Shown one piece after another: positions 46,975 to 56,122 of a DNA stretch of 58,846 bases; the stretch's first letter is position 1; the number at the start of each line of letters is the position of its first letter. The notes under the pieces are model-generated. The model was not told where the DNA came from, did no database searches, and saw only the letters and a list, made by a program, of their open reading frames with translations. Origin of the DNA: a virus; IMG/VR virus record IMGVR_UViG_3300047547_000066, positions 1-58,846 of that record; one strand, 5' to 3'. Position numbers and translations under genes: made by a program.

Positions 46975-47032
46975 AGTCACAGTATAACATAAAAACAACC
47001 AAAAATATTTTAAAAATATTTTCAAAAAGGGG

Positions 47033-47061
47033 TTGACAGATCACGAAAAATATGCTACACT
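47033..47061 (+). promoter_or_regulatory. sigma70-like promoter, plus strand
   Basis: TTGACA, 17 nt, TACACT, reading right, away from the primase gene. The next rightward gene is 5 kb away, so its product should be a short RNA. Confidence 0.75.
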
Positions 47062-47067
47062 AAAGTT

Positions 47068-47306
47068 AAGATAAGACAACACCCTTATCTAGTATTAATA
47101 TAATATTATTGATTCTATAAAATACTTATAATCTCTATAGATACCTACGAGTGAAACGAGTGTGCCGAAGGCACTAAAAGGTACTTATTGATACTCTATA
47201 AGTGTACTCTAAAAGTATACTGAAATTTCTTGGCGTCAAAAAATTTGTTGTGGGTTAACAACAATTCCTGAGTCACTTCGTGACAAGAGGGCTTGCGCCC
47301 TCTTTG
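47068..47306 (+). ncRNA. putative small RNA or replication-origin transcript
   Basis: About 240 nt with no open frame. It is A+T-rich at first, then has hairpins GTGCC-GAAG-GCAC (one mismatch), GTCAC-TTC-GTGAC and a final 8-bp stem AAGAGGGC-TTGC-GCCCTCTT followed by a short T-run (terminator-like). Together with the plus-strand promoter this makes a small-RNA gene, or a transcript that opens DNA for replication. Confidence 0.5.
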
Positions 47307-47372
47307 TACTCTAGAACTTACGAGATCGCTTTATAACACGTTTTTACTAGTAACTAGTACCAAGGTATCAAC

Positions 47373-47735
47373 TTAGTGTAAAAACGTTGTTGTAGACGGT
47401 TCTGCTACACTCTCACTTAATGTCTGTACTGATAACATCATCACAAAATCTCGAAACTCATCTGTACTGTCTGTCATAACAGCTTCAAAGAACTGATCAC
47501 ATACATCTATCGATGGTCGTTTAATGAACACACAATTGTATAGTCCCACTTCAAATCGTCTGTCAAATGAATATTCACAGTAAGAAGTCAGTACATTGTC
47601 TAGTTCATATGGAAAGTATAAAGAAATTCCCATTTCAGTTCTATTGATTACAAGACCCACTAATAACTCACCAGATGTTAGCTTAACAATGTATACAGAT
47701 TGATACAATCTATTCTTAACAAGTTCATCTAACAT
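47373..47735 (-). CDS. hypothetical protein with Sm-like N-terminus (120 aa)
   Basis: SVYIVKLTSGELLVGLVINR, then GISLYFPYELDN looks like the strand pattern of Sm/Lsm proteins (V.L.SGE...G.V). The second half is acidic and helical. Similar proteins occur in T4-like phages. RNA binding is an inference. Confidence 0.7.
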   Translation of the reverse strand: MLDELVKNRLYQSVYIVKLTSGELLVGLVINRTEMGISLYFPYELDNVLTSYCEYSFDRRFEVGLYNCVFIKRPSIDVCDQFFEAVMTDSTDEFRDFVMMLSVQTLSESVAEPSTTTFLH

Positions 47736-47744
47736 ATTTCATCC

Positions 47745-49271
47745 TTAATTAAACGGTATCTCCTTGATACCAATATCAAACTTCTCACGTCTATATATGG
47801 ACAGTCTTTCTACACCATGATCATATGAATAGTTAGTAGACTTTTTATACCGTAGATCATCTATTACATCCCATAAAACCATATGTGTTTTATTTGTGTG
47901 TAATCTCAATCCTCGACCAATTGATTGAAGTACAGTAATAGAACTCTTAGATGGACATCCAAAAATTACATGTCTGATGTTAGGTAAATTTACACCTGTT
48001 GAAAATGAAGCAAATGTAGCAACAATAATACAGTCTTCTTTGTTAGCTACTTGTCTAATACGTTCACGTTCATCAGGGTCTACTGTACCTGCAACATAAT
48101 ATACAGGTCTACTTGATACTTTAGTTAGTGCATCAAACAACTTTTTGGCATGACTCTCACGATTCTTTACCAACAACAATGTTGTACCATCAGTCGCTAA
48201 AGCTACTTTCATTAGGAATGCATTGCGTTTGTTATTTTCAACCAACCACTTTATTTCTTCTTGATACTCTGCTTTTTTAAGCAACTCAGCTTCTTCTGTG
48301 CTGTACTTTAATACCAATGTTTTGATTTTCAAACCAGATACTTGATTTGTATCAATTAACTCTTTGGTTGTAATAACTTTATACAATGGTCCAAGAGATC
48401 CTTCTATTTGCAATGTATTTATTTTTGCATTTGTACTTGTATCAATTGTTCCAGTGGTTCCAATTCTATAAGATGCATATGCACACTTTTCTAGAATGGA
48501 TTGCATCTCTTTACCCTTGGCTCCATGGGCCTCATCTGCAATAACTGCTTTATACAGACTGAGGATTTTTGGACCTTGAACCCTATCTGATGCTATCTTT
48601 GTAAAGGATTGCCACGTTGTAACTAGAACACGTTTAGATAGTTCTTTTGTTTGACCACTATACAGTCGTTGACAGTGTTTATCAACATCCCAACCATTCT
48701 GTTGGGAGTAATCCTTGAAGTCACCTATCATCTGGTTTACTAACGTTACATTAGGTACCAATAACAGTATCCGTGCATCTGGATCATCTTCAAGTAACCA
48801 TCGAATTATGCAATAAATAATAAGACTTTTTCCAGATGATGTAGGTGAAATAAGTGTTACTCTACGCTTATGGATTGCTTGGTGTATTGCCTCTACTTGG
48901 TAATCTCTTGCTGTAATTGGACCATTCTTACTCCAAATGTTCAAGTCCATAACAAACTCAGAGACATCTAATACGTCTAGGTCGTTATTGATTGATACAG
49001 CAGAGAATCTATCACATTCTTTGAATATAATCTCGATGTTATTGTCACGACAGAAATCTTGTAATCTAGGATATAGACCAATTGGTAAAAACTTTGTCTT
49101 TACGTTATAAAGAGAAATGTTTCCATCCCACAACCTAGCACGATACTTGGGTGAGAATTGATATCCAGGTGATTTGAATGTGAAGTAATCTTTTATCTCA
49201 CTTTCAATGTTAAAGTCTGAATAAACTTTAACAAACGATTCATTTACTTTAGTTACTTCTACTTGAGTCAT
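47745..49271 (-). CDS. uvsW: UvsW-type helicase
   Basis: 508 aa. Helicase motifs in order: Q-like ARDYQVEAIHQAI, I LISPTSSGKSLI, II VIADEAHGAKG, III IGTTGTI, then VASFASFSTGVNLPN-like segment (ATFASFSTGVNLP) and VI QSIGRGLRLHTNKT. T4 UvsW unwinds R-loops and branched DNA and turns off origin replication. The Walker A lysine is intact. Confidence 0.96.
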   Translation of the reverse strand: MTQVEVTKVNESFVKVYSDFNIESEIKDYFTFKSPGYQFSPKYRARLWDGNISLYNVKTKFLPIGLYPRLQDFCRDNNIEIIFKECDRFSAVSINNDLDVLDVSEFVMDLNIWSKNGPITARDYQVEAIHQAIHKRRVTLISPTSSGKSLIIYCIIRWLLEDDPDARILLLVPNVTLVNQMIGDFKDYSQQNGWDVDKHCQRLYSGQTKELSKRVLVTTWQSFTKIASDRVQGPKILSLYKAVIADEAHGAKGKEMQSILEKCAYASYRIGTTGTIDTSTNAKINTLQIEGSLGPLYKVITTKELIDTNQVSGLKIKTLVLKYSTEEAELLKKAEYQEEIKWLVENNKRNAFLMKVALATDGTTLLLVKNRESHAKKLFDALTKVSSRPVYYVAGTVDPDERERIRQVANKEDCIIVATFASFSTGVNLPNIRHVIFGCPSKSSITVLQSIGRGLRLHTNKTHMVLWDVIDDLRYKKSTNYSYDHGVERLSIYRREKFDIGIKEIPFN

Positions 49272-49276
49272 ACATA

Positions 49277-49302
49277 TAAAAATAGAGGGAATTACCCTCT
49301 AT
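49277..49302 (-). terminator. rho-independent terminator
   Basis: On the minus strand ATAGAGGG-TAATT-CCCTCTAT followed by TTTTTAT, after the 769-aa gene and just before uvsW. Confidence 0.85.
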
Positions 49303-49316
49303 TTATACAGTTGAAA

Positions 49317-51626
49317 TCAGTAACCACCATCGTAGTTTTCAGAATCTGTTACTCTTCTATAAACTGGATCAAAATGTTCATCATAGTGCTCATGTTCATG
49401 ATACCTAGATGCTGTATTAGGTGTTTTATAATGCTCTAATGAATCTAATGTATGTATCCTAGTATGTAGTTTTTCAGATTCGTGCCAATCCTTTAGACTT
49501 ACTCTATCTTCATCTATTACATGCTCATCAATATGATTGTCTAAATTCATTGCATAATTTTCTAAATGTGAATATAACTGTTCTTTTTTAGCAGTTAGTT
49601 CGTGATCATCATCCTCGTCATATTCATCATCTGCTGCATTCTTTGTATTAATGTGTTCAGTAATACCACTATCTAATTTAAATGCTCTGTTTTCAGCTGC
49701 ATCCAAGAATTTATTGCTGTGCTTTTCAGAACCAAAAGACATTCTATAGTTATGTTCTGCTAACTTACTATAGTCTTCATGAGTAAAATGTTCAGTTAGA
49801 CTTTCAGGTAGAGCATTTTTAGTTTTAAAACCAAATACGTGTGATCCATACCGTGTACTTCTTGTGTCTGGATCGCCACCGATTGCATTGTTTATAAACT
49901 CGTGTGCTAGCTTTTTATGTTCACTTTTAGGAATATGTTCATTATGCATCAATCTAGTATACATATCATCTGATGGAAAATGCTCGGCGTCTTCCATTGT
50001 TGCATGTCTAGAGTTGCTCATTAATGCAGAATGTGATACTGATTTCAATGCGTCATTTGTAGTTCCTAGAATGGTTTTAAGAGCATGGTCATGATGTTCT
50101 CTAGTAAACGTTGGTAACGTAGAAAGTGTTGGTACCATTCCACCTAATGTATTTTCACTGTCTACTAGCTTGTGTATATGGTCACTATTCAATTTTGATT
50201 TCAAATGATTGAATGTTCTGGAATAAACTCCAGTGAATAGATGATCCTTAGTTGTAGCAGTGTTAACTAACTTATCAATATGTGAATCTTTAATCTTGGA
50301 TAGACGCACATGCATATAGTCATGTGGTAAAACTTTGTCTAAATGTTCATCCGATAACTTTGGATTCATCATCATTGATTTTGTGGGGTAATCATATACA
50401 CCCATGTTCATATAATGATTATTGATTGCTGATGATGTTTTATCACCGTGAGTGAATGCCAATGCTTCAACAACTTTGTTTTTGCTTTCAATTGGTACAC
50501 TGGTTTCAGGTAATGCCATTGTATGGTTGTACACCTTTGCAATGTGTTCACTGGTTAAATTAGGTATCTTGGCAATGTTCCTCAATGAGAGTTTATGCCA
50601 TGCATGTTTACCTTCTTTTTCTTTATCAGTATCAGTCTCAGTTGGTGTGCAATAAGTCTTTGCAAAATTGATTGCGTGTGAGATGTTATGATGGTCTATT
50701 GCACCATCATCAAACCTATCCCCATTAATTATCTTCTTTTCAACATCTTCTTTAGACATGTGATAATACTCATCATTACCTGAGTCATCATATACATCTC
50801 TATTTTTAATGTAATGTTGGCCTTCAATTGCAGGGTAATTTGTATTAGCCCAGTGACTTACTGCGGTGTGAAAATTTGAACTTGCATTACCATATGATTT
50901 AGTTTCAGGTCTGAAAATTGTGTCTTTTTCACCGCTTATTTTTGTATGAAATGGTTTTAGTGCAATTCTAGCAATTGGATTGGATGGTTCACCGTGCGCA
51001 AAAGCAGTTTTATCGTTACCGTGTACTAAGAATGCTACATGCGTACCATGCATAGAATCATCTGCTAACTTGTGGTTCATTGAACCACCTTGCATGTTCA
51101 TGCAACTTTGATCACGCCAATGTGTACCTGTTGACATACCAGCAATTGCTAGAGGTGTTGTTGATATAACAACATGCTGATCATCGCTTGATTTCAATGA
51201 CCTAGCAGGGTCGTTCATAAACGATGATTTGACTTCAGATGATGCATTTGTACGTTCTAAGATCGAGCCAATCTTTTCATCGACTGTTTTTACACGGTGT
51301 GGAATACCTTTACTGGGGTCACCAACAACCTTTTTAGTTGATGCAATGCCAGCACGATAATCCTTTACTTCATAACCATGTTTTGTTAGATGGTCAACAA
51401 CATCTGCATCTGCATCTGCAATTGAATTTAATGGAAAGTGAGTAAATGAACCATGTGGTAATGCTTTGCGCATCTTATCATATGTTTCTTCCGATACGTG
51501 TGAATGATGATCCCATGATTCAGGAATATGATGCAATTCTTCTGGTACAGTTGTCTCAACAAGTTGTTGTGTTGGTTCAACTTTGTTTTTTAGAATTGAT
51601 AGATATGCGTCTTTAATATTTTTCAT
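49317..51626 (-). CDS. very large His-rich protein, possible injected effector (769 aa)
   Basis: N-terminus MKNIKDAYLSILKNKVEP is a short charged helix like a capsid-targeting leader. Residues about 140-240 read QHVVISTTPLAIAGMSTGTH, DQSCMNMQGG, HGTHVAFLVH and NPIARIALKPF, the domain shared with the 409-aa protein. The long rest (repeats like LTSEHIAKVYNH, LSDEHLDKVLPH, FTREHHDHALK) looks like helical repeats with the pattern (L/F)TxEHxxK. Function unknown. Start at ATG 51626. Confidence 0.75.
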   Translation of the reverse strand: MKNIKDAYLSILKNKVEPTQQLVETTVPEELHHIPESWDHHSHVSEETYDKMRKALPHGSFTHFPLNSIADADADVVDHLTKHGYEVKDYRAGIASTKKVVGDPSKGIPHRVKTVDEKIGSILERTNASSEVKSSFMNDPARSLKSSDDQHVVISTTPLAIAGMSTGTHWRDQSCMNMQGGSMNHKLADDSMHGTHVAFLVHGNDKTAFAHGEPSNPIARIALKPFHTKISGEKDTIFRPETKSYGNASSNFHTAVSHWANTNYPAIEGQHYIKNRDVYDDSGNDEYYHMSKEDVEKKIINGDRFDDGAIDHHNISHAINFAKTYCTPTETDTDKEKEGKHAWHKLSLRNIAKIPNLTSEHIAKVYNHTMALPETSVPIESKNKVVEALAFTHGDKTSSAINNHYMNMGVYDYPTKSMMMNPKLSDEHLDKVLPHDYMHVRLSKIKDSHIDKLVNTATTKDHLFTGVYSRTFNHLKSKLNSDHIHKLVDSENTLGGMVPTLSTLPTFTREHHDHALKTILGTTNDALKSVSHSALMSNSRHATMEDAEHFPSDDMYTRLMHNEHIPKSEHKKLAHEFINNAIGGDPDTRSTRYGSHVFGFKTKNALPESLTEHFTHEDYSKLAEHNYRMSFGSEKHSNKFLDAAENRAFKLDSGITEHINTKNAADDEYDEDDDHELTAKKEQLYSHLENYAMNLDNHIDEHVIDEDRVSLKDWHESEKLHTRIHTLDSLEHYKTPNTASRYHEHEHYDEHFDPVYRRVTDSENYDGGY

Positions 51627-51627
51627 T

Positions 51628-52137
51628 TTAGTTTGTGAATTCAAAACGAGTATATGCCATTGTTACAGTTGCTTTTACGTATGACGTTCCAGCATCTTGG
51701 GTTGTATATGAAATGCTACTCAAGTTAACTGGAATTGCGTCATAGAATGTAATAGTTTTAATTGGGTTGCCTTTATTGCTTAAGATAATAACCTTTGCAT
51801 CCTGTTCACCCAATGTTTGATGTGGTGCTTCCTTGTTGGAATAATTTACGTAATCTTCGTAACTACCAGAGAACCCAATGTTGTTTATCCAGTCCAATAT
51901 TTCTGTGTAATTGTTCATGCCTTCATCAACAAGGAAACTAAACACCAAAGGTTGAAAAATAGGCTTGTCACCTGCAACTGGCATGTCACTGAATGGGGTT
52001 GCAACTGTTGCACTGGGTAAGGAGACTTGTGGTAAAACAAAATCTGTGTTAAAATACTGCGCCACAGGAAACCTTGGCAACACAAGCTGGTAGCCGTTGT
52101 TCTGCATAGGGTTGATTTGTATTCCACAGATCTGCAT
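51628..52137 (-). CDS. tail-tube-like structural protein (169 aa)
   Basis: NGYQLVLPRFPVAQYFNTDF, then LPSATVATPFSDMPVAGDKP, LVFSFLVDEGMNNYTEIL and VNLSSISYTTQDAGTSYVKA. This VATPF...PGDK...F.VDE.(L/M).NY.EI..W pattern is found in structural proteins of T4-like marine phages with a tube (gp19-type) fold. Start at 52137 follows GAGGAATTTTG. Confidence 0.75.
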   Translation of the reverse strand: MQICGIQINPMQNNGYQLVLPRFPVAQYFNTDFVLPQVSLPSATVATPFSDMPVAGDKPIFQPLVFSFLVDEGMNNYTEILDWINNIGFSGSYEDYVNYSNKEAPHQTLGEQDAKVIILSNKGNPIKTITFYDAIPVNLSSISYTTQDAGTSYVKATVTMAYTRFEFTN

Positions 52138-52169
52138 CAAAATTCCTCGAAGTTTCAACTATTTAGTAG

Positions 52170-52198
52170 TTGACATACAACACCTGACCTGTTATCAT
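52170..52198 (+). promoter_or_regulatory. sigma70-like promoter, plus strand
   Basis: TTGACA, 17 nt, TATCAT. It starts the rightward run hypothetical-dda-hypothetical-thg1. Confidence 0.75.
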
Positions 52199-52222
52199 AC
52201 ACAAAACTAAGAAAGGTATGTT

Positions 52223-52465
52223 ATGGATGTGTCTTGGGTAAAGGTTGATAAGGATGTGTTTGTTGAATTGAATACATCCAGTGATTCCAGTAAGCTATAC
52301 TGGGTATACACAAAAAGCAAAAAAATCTATATTGCAAAACATGAATGGCGCCAAGGATGGTATCCTGATATATTTCAGTCTATTGATGGTATAACAATTG
52401 CCGGCAATGAAGTTGTTGCAATTGCTGATTTTAAAACTCCTACCCCACCTATTTTTGAACAATGA
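52223..52465 (+). CDS. hypothetical protein (80 aa)
   Basis: Beta-rich: VDKDVFVELNTSSDSSKLYW, then KKIYIAKHEWRQGWYPDI. Ribosome site AAGAAAGGTATGTT. It overlaps dda by ATGA. Family unknown. Confidence 0.75.
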   Translation: MDVSWVKVDKDVFVELNTSSDSSKLYWVYTKSKKIYIAKHEWRQGWYPDIFQSIDGITIAGNEVVAIADFKTPTPPIFEQ

Positions 52466-53691
52466 AACTAAACAACGACCAAGCTAGACTACTAAAATCT
52501 TTGATGGATTGGTGGGAAGACCCTGACCAAAAGTTCTTTGTATTGAGTGGACAAGCAGGTGTAGGTAAAACTACATGCATGAAATACCTGAATAAACTCT
52601 TGCGAAAGCAAGATAGCAGTATCAAGATATGCATGTCTGCACCAACAAACAAAGCTGTTGCAGTGTTGTCTGACTCTGTAAGTGACTCATCGGTTGTCTT
52701 TAAAACTACATACTCAATATTGGGTCTGCGTATGCAAGCCAATGGTGAAGTCAAGGAGTTAACGGATTCCGGCGATGAAAAGATAACAGACTTTGATATT
52801 GTTATCATTGATGAAGGTTCAATGATTAATACAACATTGATCAAGTACCTATTGAAGAAAACTGCGCTATCTGACACAAAGATAGTTTTCATTGGTGACA
52901 AGGAACAACTGCCACCAGTAGGTGAAGCATCTAGTCCAATCTGGACTCATTTTGAGCTTGATTATGAACTCACTGAAGTAATGCGACATCAGAACTCTAT
53001 TTTGGATTTTGTCCAGAGCATCCGTGCCAACCCATATCCTAAGTTTACATCTCCTGGTAAGCAAGTCTTTATTGAGTCTGAGACATCATTTGTTTCAAAT
53101 ATTGTTGAGATGGCAAATCAAGGGTACTTTCATGAAGGAAAAGCAAAAGCAATTGCTTGGAGGAATGTAACAGTTGATTTCTTGAATACATTGATTCGCA
53201 GTAACAATTCGAAAACGAAATCACCTGAGAAGTATGTCCCAGGTGATCGAGTGGTATTTCGTGAACCCGTAACTGTAGGTGATCGTGTAGTTGCATCTAC
53301 AGATGAAGAAGGTAGCGTTGAAAGTGTTGTGGTTTCACATCATACGCTGTACCCAATTTTGAAGTCATGGAAAGTTGGAGTTAGGATGGATTGGACTCAA
53401 CAATATGTTGAAGCACATATTATCCATGATTCATCGCTTGAACATCTGCAAGGATTTCTAGATGAATACAAAACTGCTAAGCGATGGGACCTTTTTTGGA
53501 AACTGAAAGAATCATTCCATAACATGTCCTATTCATATGCACTTACTGCACACCGTTCACAAGGTTCAACATTTGATTATGTGTTTGTCGATGCAGGAGA
53601 TATCATGTTGAATAGAAATGTAGATGAACGTACAAAGTGTCTCTATGTTGGATGTTCACGTGCATCAAAAGAACTTAGAGTGTTTCCATGA
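52462..53691 (+). CDS. dda: Dda-like SF1B helicase
   Basis: 409 aa. Walker A LSGQAGVGKTTCMKYL, Ia SAPTNKAVAVLSD, Walker B IVIIDEGSMI, III FIGDKEQLPPVGE, and the final SYALTAHRSQGSTFDYVFVD and LYVGCSRA. 5'-3' helicase that works at origins and forks in T4 (Dda, 439 aa). Confidence 0.95.
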   Translation: MKLNNDQARLLKSLMDWWEDPDQKFFVLSGQAGVGKTTCMKYLNKLLRKQDSSIKICMSAPTNKAVAVLSDSVSDSSVVFKTTYSILGLRMQANGEVKELTDSGDEKITDFDIVIIDEGSMINTTLIKYLLKKTALSDTKIVFIGDKEQLPPVGEASSPIWTHFELDYELTEVMRHQNSILDFVQSIRANPYPKFTSPGKQVFIESETSFVSNIVEMANQGYFHEGKAKAIAWRNVTVDFLNTLIRSNNSKTKSPEKYVPGDRVVFREPVTVGDRVVASTDEEGSVESVVVSHHTLYPILKSWKVGVRMDWTQQYVEAHIIHDSSLEHLQGFLDEYKTAKRWDLFWKLKESFHNMSYSYALTAHRSQGSTFDYVFVDAGDIMLNRNVDERTKCLYVGCSRASKELRVFP

Positions 53692-53882
53692 AAAGCGAAT
53701 TAGATGATATAATCCTGTCAATTACCATGGCACTTAGAGTGATTGGTAACACCGAGGTCAATCCCAATGACCACAAGTTCAGTGAAAGTTTTAATTTGGC
53801 AATCAGTGAGCGCCGTGCAACATTGACTATGTTAACAAAGAGTAAACGTAAACTTAAAAGGATTCAAAATGAACAGATATGA
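53688..53882 (+). CDS. hypothetical protein (64 aa)
   Basis: All-helical: LDDIILSITMALRVIG, then LAISERRATLTMLTKSKRKL. It overlaps dda (ATGA) and the next start. Unknown function. Confidence 0.65.
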   Translation: MKSELDDIILSITMALRVIGNTEVNPNDHKFSESFNLAISERRATLTMLTKSKRKLKRIQNEQI

Positions 53883-54651
53883 TTTTGAAAGTTTGGGTGA
53901 TAAACATAAGCGATTTGAAGAAACCAATACTATGCAACGTGTCATGGATGATATTCCATTCATTGTACGTTTAGATGGTCGATCATTCCATACATTTACT
54001 CGTGGTCTTGAAAGGCCATATGATGTAAGAATGTGTGATGCAATGATCAATACCATGACTGCATTGGTTAAGGAATTCAATCCAGATATTGGCTATACAC
54101 AATCTGATGAGATTACATTAGTGTTCTTAAATGAAACAATGCCATTGTTTGATGGTAGAATTGCCAAACTTGGTACTATTCTAGCAGCAAAATGTTCTGT
54201 GTTGTTTAATCGCGAGATACTTAAACGATTGCCGGAAAAAACAGACATGCTTCCTGTGTTTGATGCTCGTGTTTGGTCTGTTCCAAACAAATATATTGCT
54301 GCAGAGAATCTTCTGTGGCGACAAGCTGATGCATCACGCAATTCACTTACAATGGCAGCACATGCACATTTTTCTACACGTGAATTGCATGGAGCGGGTT
54401 ATGCCAAGAAGCATAATATGCTCAATAGCGTAGGTATAAACTGGGACGATTATCCAACCCACTTCAAACGTGGTACATTTGCAAAGAAGTTTAAAGTTCT
54501 TCGTGCATTACCAGATGAAGTATTGGCACAAATACCAGCAATTCAACGACCAAAAGGTCCAGTTGAGCGTCTTGAAGTCCAAACATTTGATCCAGGTGTT
54601 TTGACTGAACACCTGGATCAGCTAGAAGTTAAGTTGTTTGGTAATGGTTAA
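53869..54651 (+). CDS. Thg1-like protein (3'-5' nucleotide addition to tRNA)
   Basis: 260 aa. IPFIVRLDGRSFHTFTRGLE (first metal Asp), then GYTQSDEITLVFLN (SDE motif) and PVFDARVWSVPN match the tRNA-His guanylyltransferase family. Bacterial and phage members are usually Thg1-like proteins (TLPs), which extend or repair the 5' end of tRNAs in the 3'-5' direction using the opposite strand as template. Its presence beside an odd tRNA set is suggestive. The end overlaps the kinase-like gene on the other strand by 23 bp. Confidence 0.93.
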   Translation: MNRYDFESLGDKHKRFEETNTMQRVMDDIPFIVRLDGRSFHTFTRGLERPYDVRMCDAMINTMTALVKEFNPDIGYTQSDEITLVFLNETMPLFDGRIAKLGTILAAKCSVLFNREILKRLPEKTDMLPVFDARVWSVPNKYIAAENLLWRQADASRNSLTMAAHAHFSTRELHGAGYAKKHNMLNSVGINWDDYPTHFKRGTFAKKFKVLRALPDEVLAQIPAIQRPKGPVERLEVQTFDPGVLTEHLDQLEVKLFGNG

Positions 54652-55342
54652 TTAACATATCACGTCTATCTTTAATTGTTTGAGCATGGGCTTCTAACCC
54701 ATGCTTTTTCATGATAGAATCAATTGTATCGTCTGTCAATGTGTGTAACTTAGCTGCTGCATTCTTCAATGTAGAGCGATCTAATTTTGAAAACACTCGA
54801 CCAGATGGATATGCTTCATTTTGAAATGAATGTACATCGGCTATATTGGATTTAAACTCTTTGGGCCCACCCATTGCTCTAAAGTGCATTGACCCACCTT
54901 GGTCGGCAGATATTAATTCACCAGTTGTTTTGTGTTTCATTACATTGTTATAATCCAACCCAACGATATCTCGATTACCTGTAATAATTGCACCATGGTG
55001 CATTAATGCAAGATGATCGGCATGTACTGGATCCTGCATTGCGGAATGATACTCTTTAGGTGAAGTTAGACTCTTTGCATCATCTTGCCATTTAGTAACA
55101 ACGGCAGTTTTTCCATCAACATGTTTAACAACTGGTGACAATGTTTTAATGCCCATTGACTTATAGATGTCAGCTGTTGCAACTTCAACTCTTGCTTGTT
55201 CTTCATTATCAGGAAATTTTACATAATATTTTTGGTTTGATGGTTTGTGAGTGTAAACTCCACCATCGTTTGACCCATATTGTGTTCCTTGATGTGGAAT
55301 AAATTCTTCGGCAAGTTGAGCGTACTCTTTAAACGTTGTCAT
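54629..55342 (-). CDS. kinase-like protein with capsid-targeting-like N-terminus (237 aa)
   Basis: MTTFKEYAQLAEEFIPHQG resembles the T4 capsid leader. Kinase-like signs: GGVYTHKPSNQKYYVKF (lysine strand), VEVATADIYKSMGI, ITGNRDIVGLDYNNV (catalytic-loop-like N.D...N) and ELISADQGGSMHFR (D-GG). This order fits HipA/PI-kinase-type folds. The target, if any, would be a host component. Assignment is from motifs only. Confidence 0.65.
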   Translation of the reverse strand: MTTFKEYAQLAEEFIPHQGTQYGSNDGGVYTHKPSNQKYYVKFPDNEEQARVEVATADIYKSMGIKTLSPVVKHVDGKTAVVTKWQDDAKSLTSPKEYHSAMQDPVHADHLALMHHGAIITGNRDIVGLDYNNVMKHKTTGELISADQGGSMHFRAMGGPKEFKSNIADVHSFQNEAYPSGRVFSKLDRSTLKNAAAKLHTLTDDTIDSIMKKHGLEAHAQTIKDRRDMLINHYQTT

Positions 55343-55347
55343 ATTTG

Positions 55348-55605
55348 TTAGATGTAACTTGAATTATTTTTTAGTTGACTACCGGGGGTTCGTTCGTGTA
55401 TATTACGCAAAACATCCCTAAATGCATTATCTGGTTTTTGTAGTCCTAAACGCATTGGATCGCCTAGACTTGGAGCACCCTTAACTGTTCTATCTGACAT
55501 TGTTTGACACTTAGGACACTCTTGAGGATCTAAATAATTGGCCATGCGAACAGTTTTTTCAAAGTCTGTATCACATGCTGGGCACTTGTAATCATAAATT
55601 GGCAT
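55348..55605 (-). CDS. FmdB-type zinc-ribbon protein (85 aa)
   Basis: MPIYDYKCPACDTDFEKTV, then PQECPKCQTMSDRTVKGAPS: the CxxC...CxxC zinc ribbon of the FmdB family. In phages these small proteins sit near structural or regulatory genes; role unknown. Confidence 0.9.
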   Translation of the reverse strand: MPIYDYKCPACDTDFEKTVRMANYLDPQECPKCQTMSDRTVKGAPSLGDPMRLGLQKPDNAFRDVLRNIHERTPGSQLKNNSSYI

Positions 55606-55624
55606 AATATCTCCTAGAGGTCTA

Positions 55625-56122
55625 ATGGAACGAAATCACAAAACAATTATTGCTTATTATTTAGGACGTAAAAGCGAAAATGAAAACGCTACTTTACTTG
55701 ACCAGATGATTTGTTTCTTTACAAAATCAAGATTTTCACATGTAGAGTTAGTGTATGACTATTCACCATACAGTCAAATTGGATTAACTTGGTCATCTTC
55801 ATCTAGAGATGGTGGAGTGAGACCACAAAGAATTGATTTCAATGATATGCGATGGGAACTATACGAAGTTCCAACGACTATAACTAAGGGTAAAATTATA
55901 GAATGGTTCAATGAGACGCGAATGGGAGCTGAATACGATTGGTTAGGTGCATTAGGTGCATACATACCAGCATTCAAAGGAAGTAAGAAGCGTTGGTTTT
56001 GCTCAGAGATCGTTGCTACATGTCTAAAGGTTCCTGATGCTGATAAACTAACACCACAAGAGTTATTTGATTATTTTAAAAATGTGCATAAAAAAGTTGA
56101 ATTAAAAGATTTAAATGCTTGA
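55625..56122 (+). CDS. permuted papain-like (YiiX/NlpC-type) cysteine peptidase or amidase
   Basis: 165 aa. His motif SRFSHVELVYD near residue 40 and, later, Cys motif KRWFCSEIVATCLK near residue 125: the His-then-Cys order of permuted papain folds. GAEYDWLGALGAYIP lies between them, another family mark. Could cut peptidoglycan cross-links or lipids/amide bonds; no signal peptide. Confidence 0.85.
   Translation: MERNHKTIIAYYLGRKSENENATLLDQMICFFTKSRFSHVELVYDYSPYSQIGLTWSSSSRDGGVRPQRIDFNDMRWELYEVPTTITKGKIIEWFNETRMGAEYDWLGALGAYIPAFKGSKKRWFCSEIVATCLKVPDADKLTPQELFDYFKNVHKKVELKDLNA

Noticed and set aside
49300-49312. TATAAATA on the minus strand as a T4-late promoter
   Set aside because: It overlaps the stem of a terminator at the end of a gene and is the only clear case seen; late promoters of this type are not found before the structural genes.
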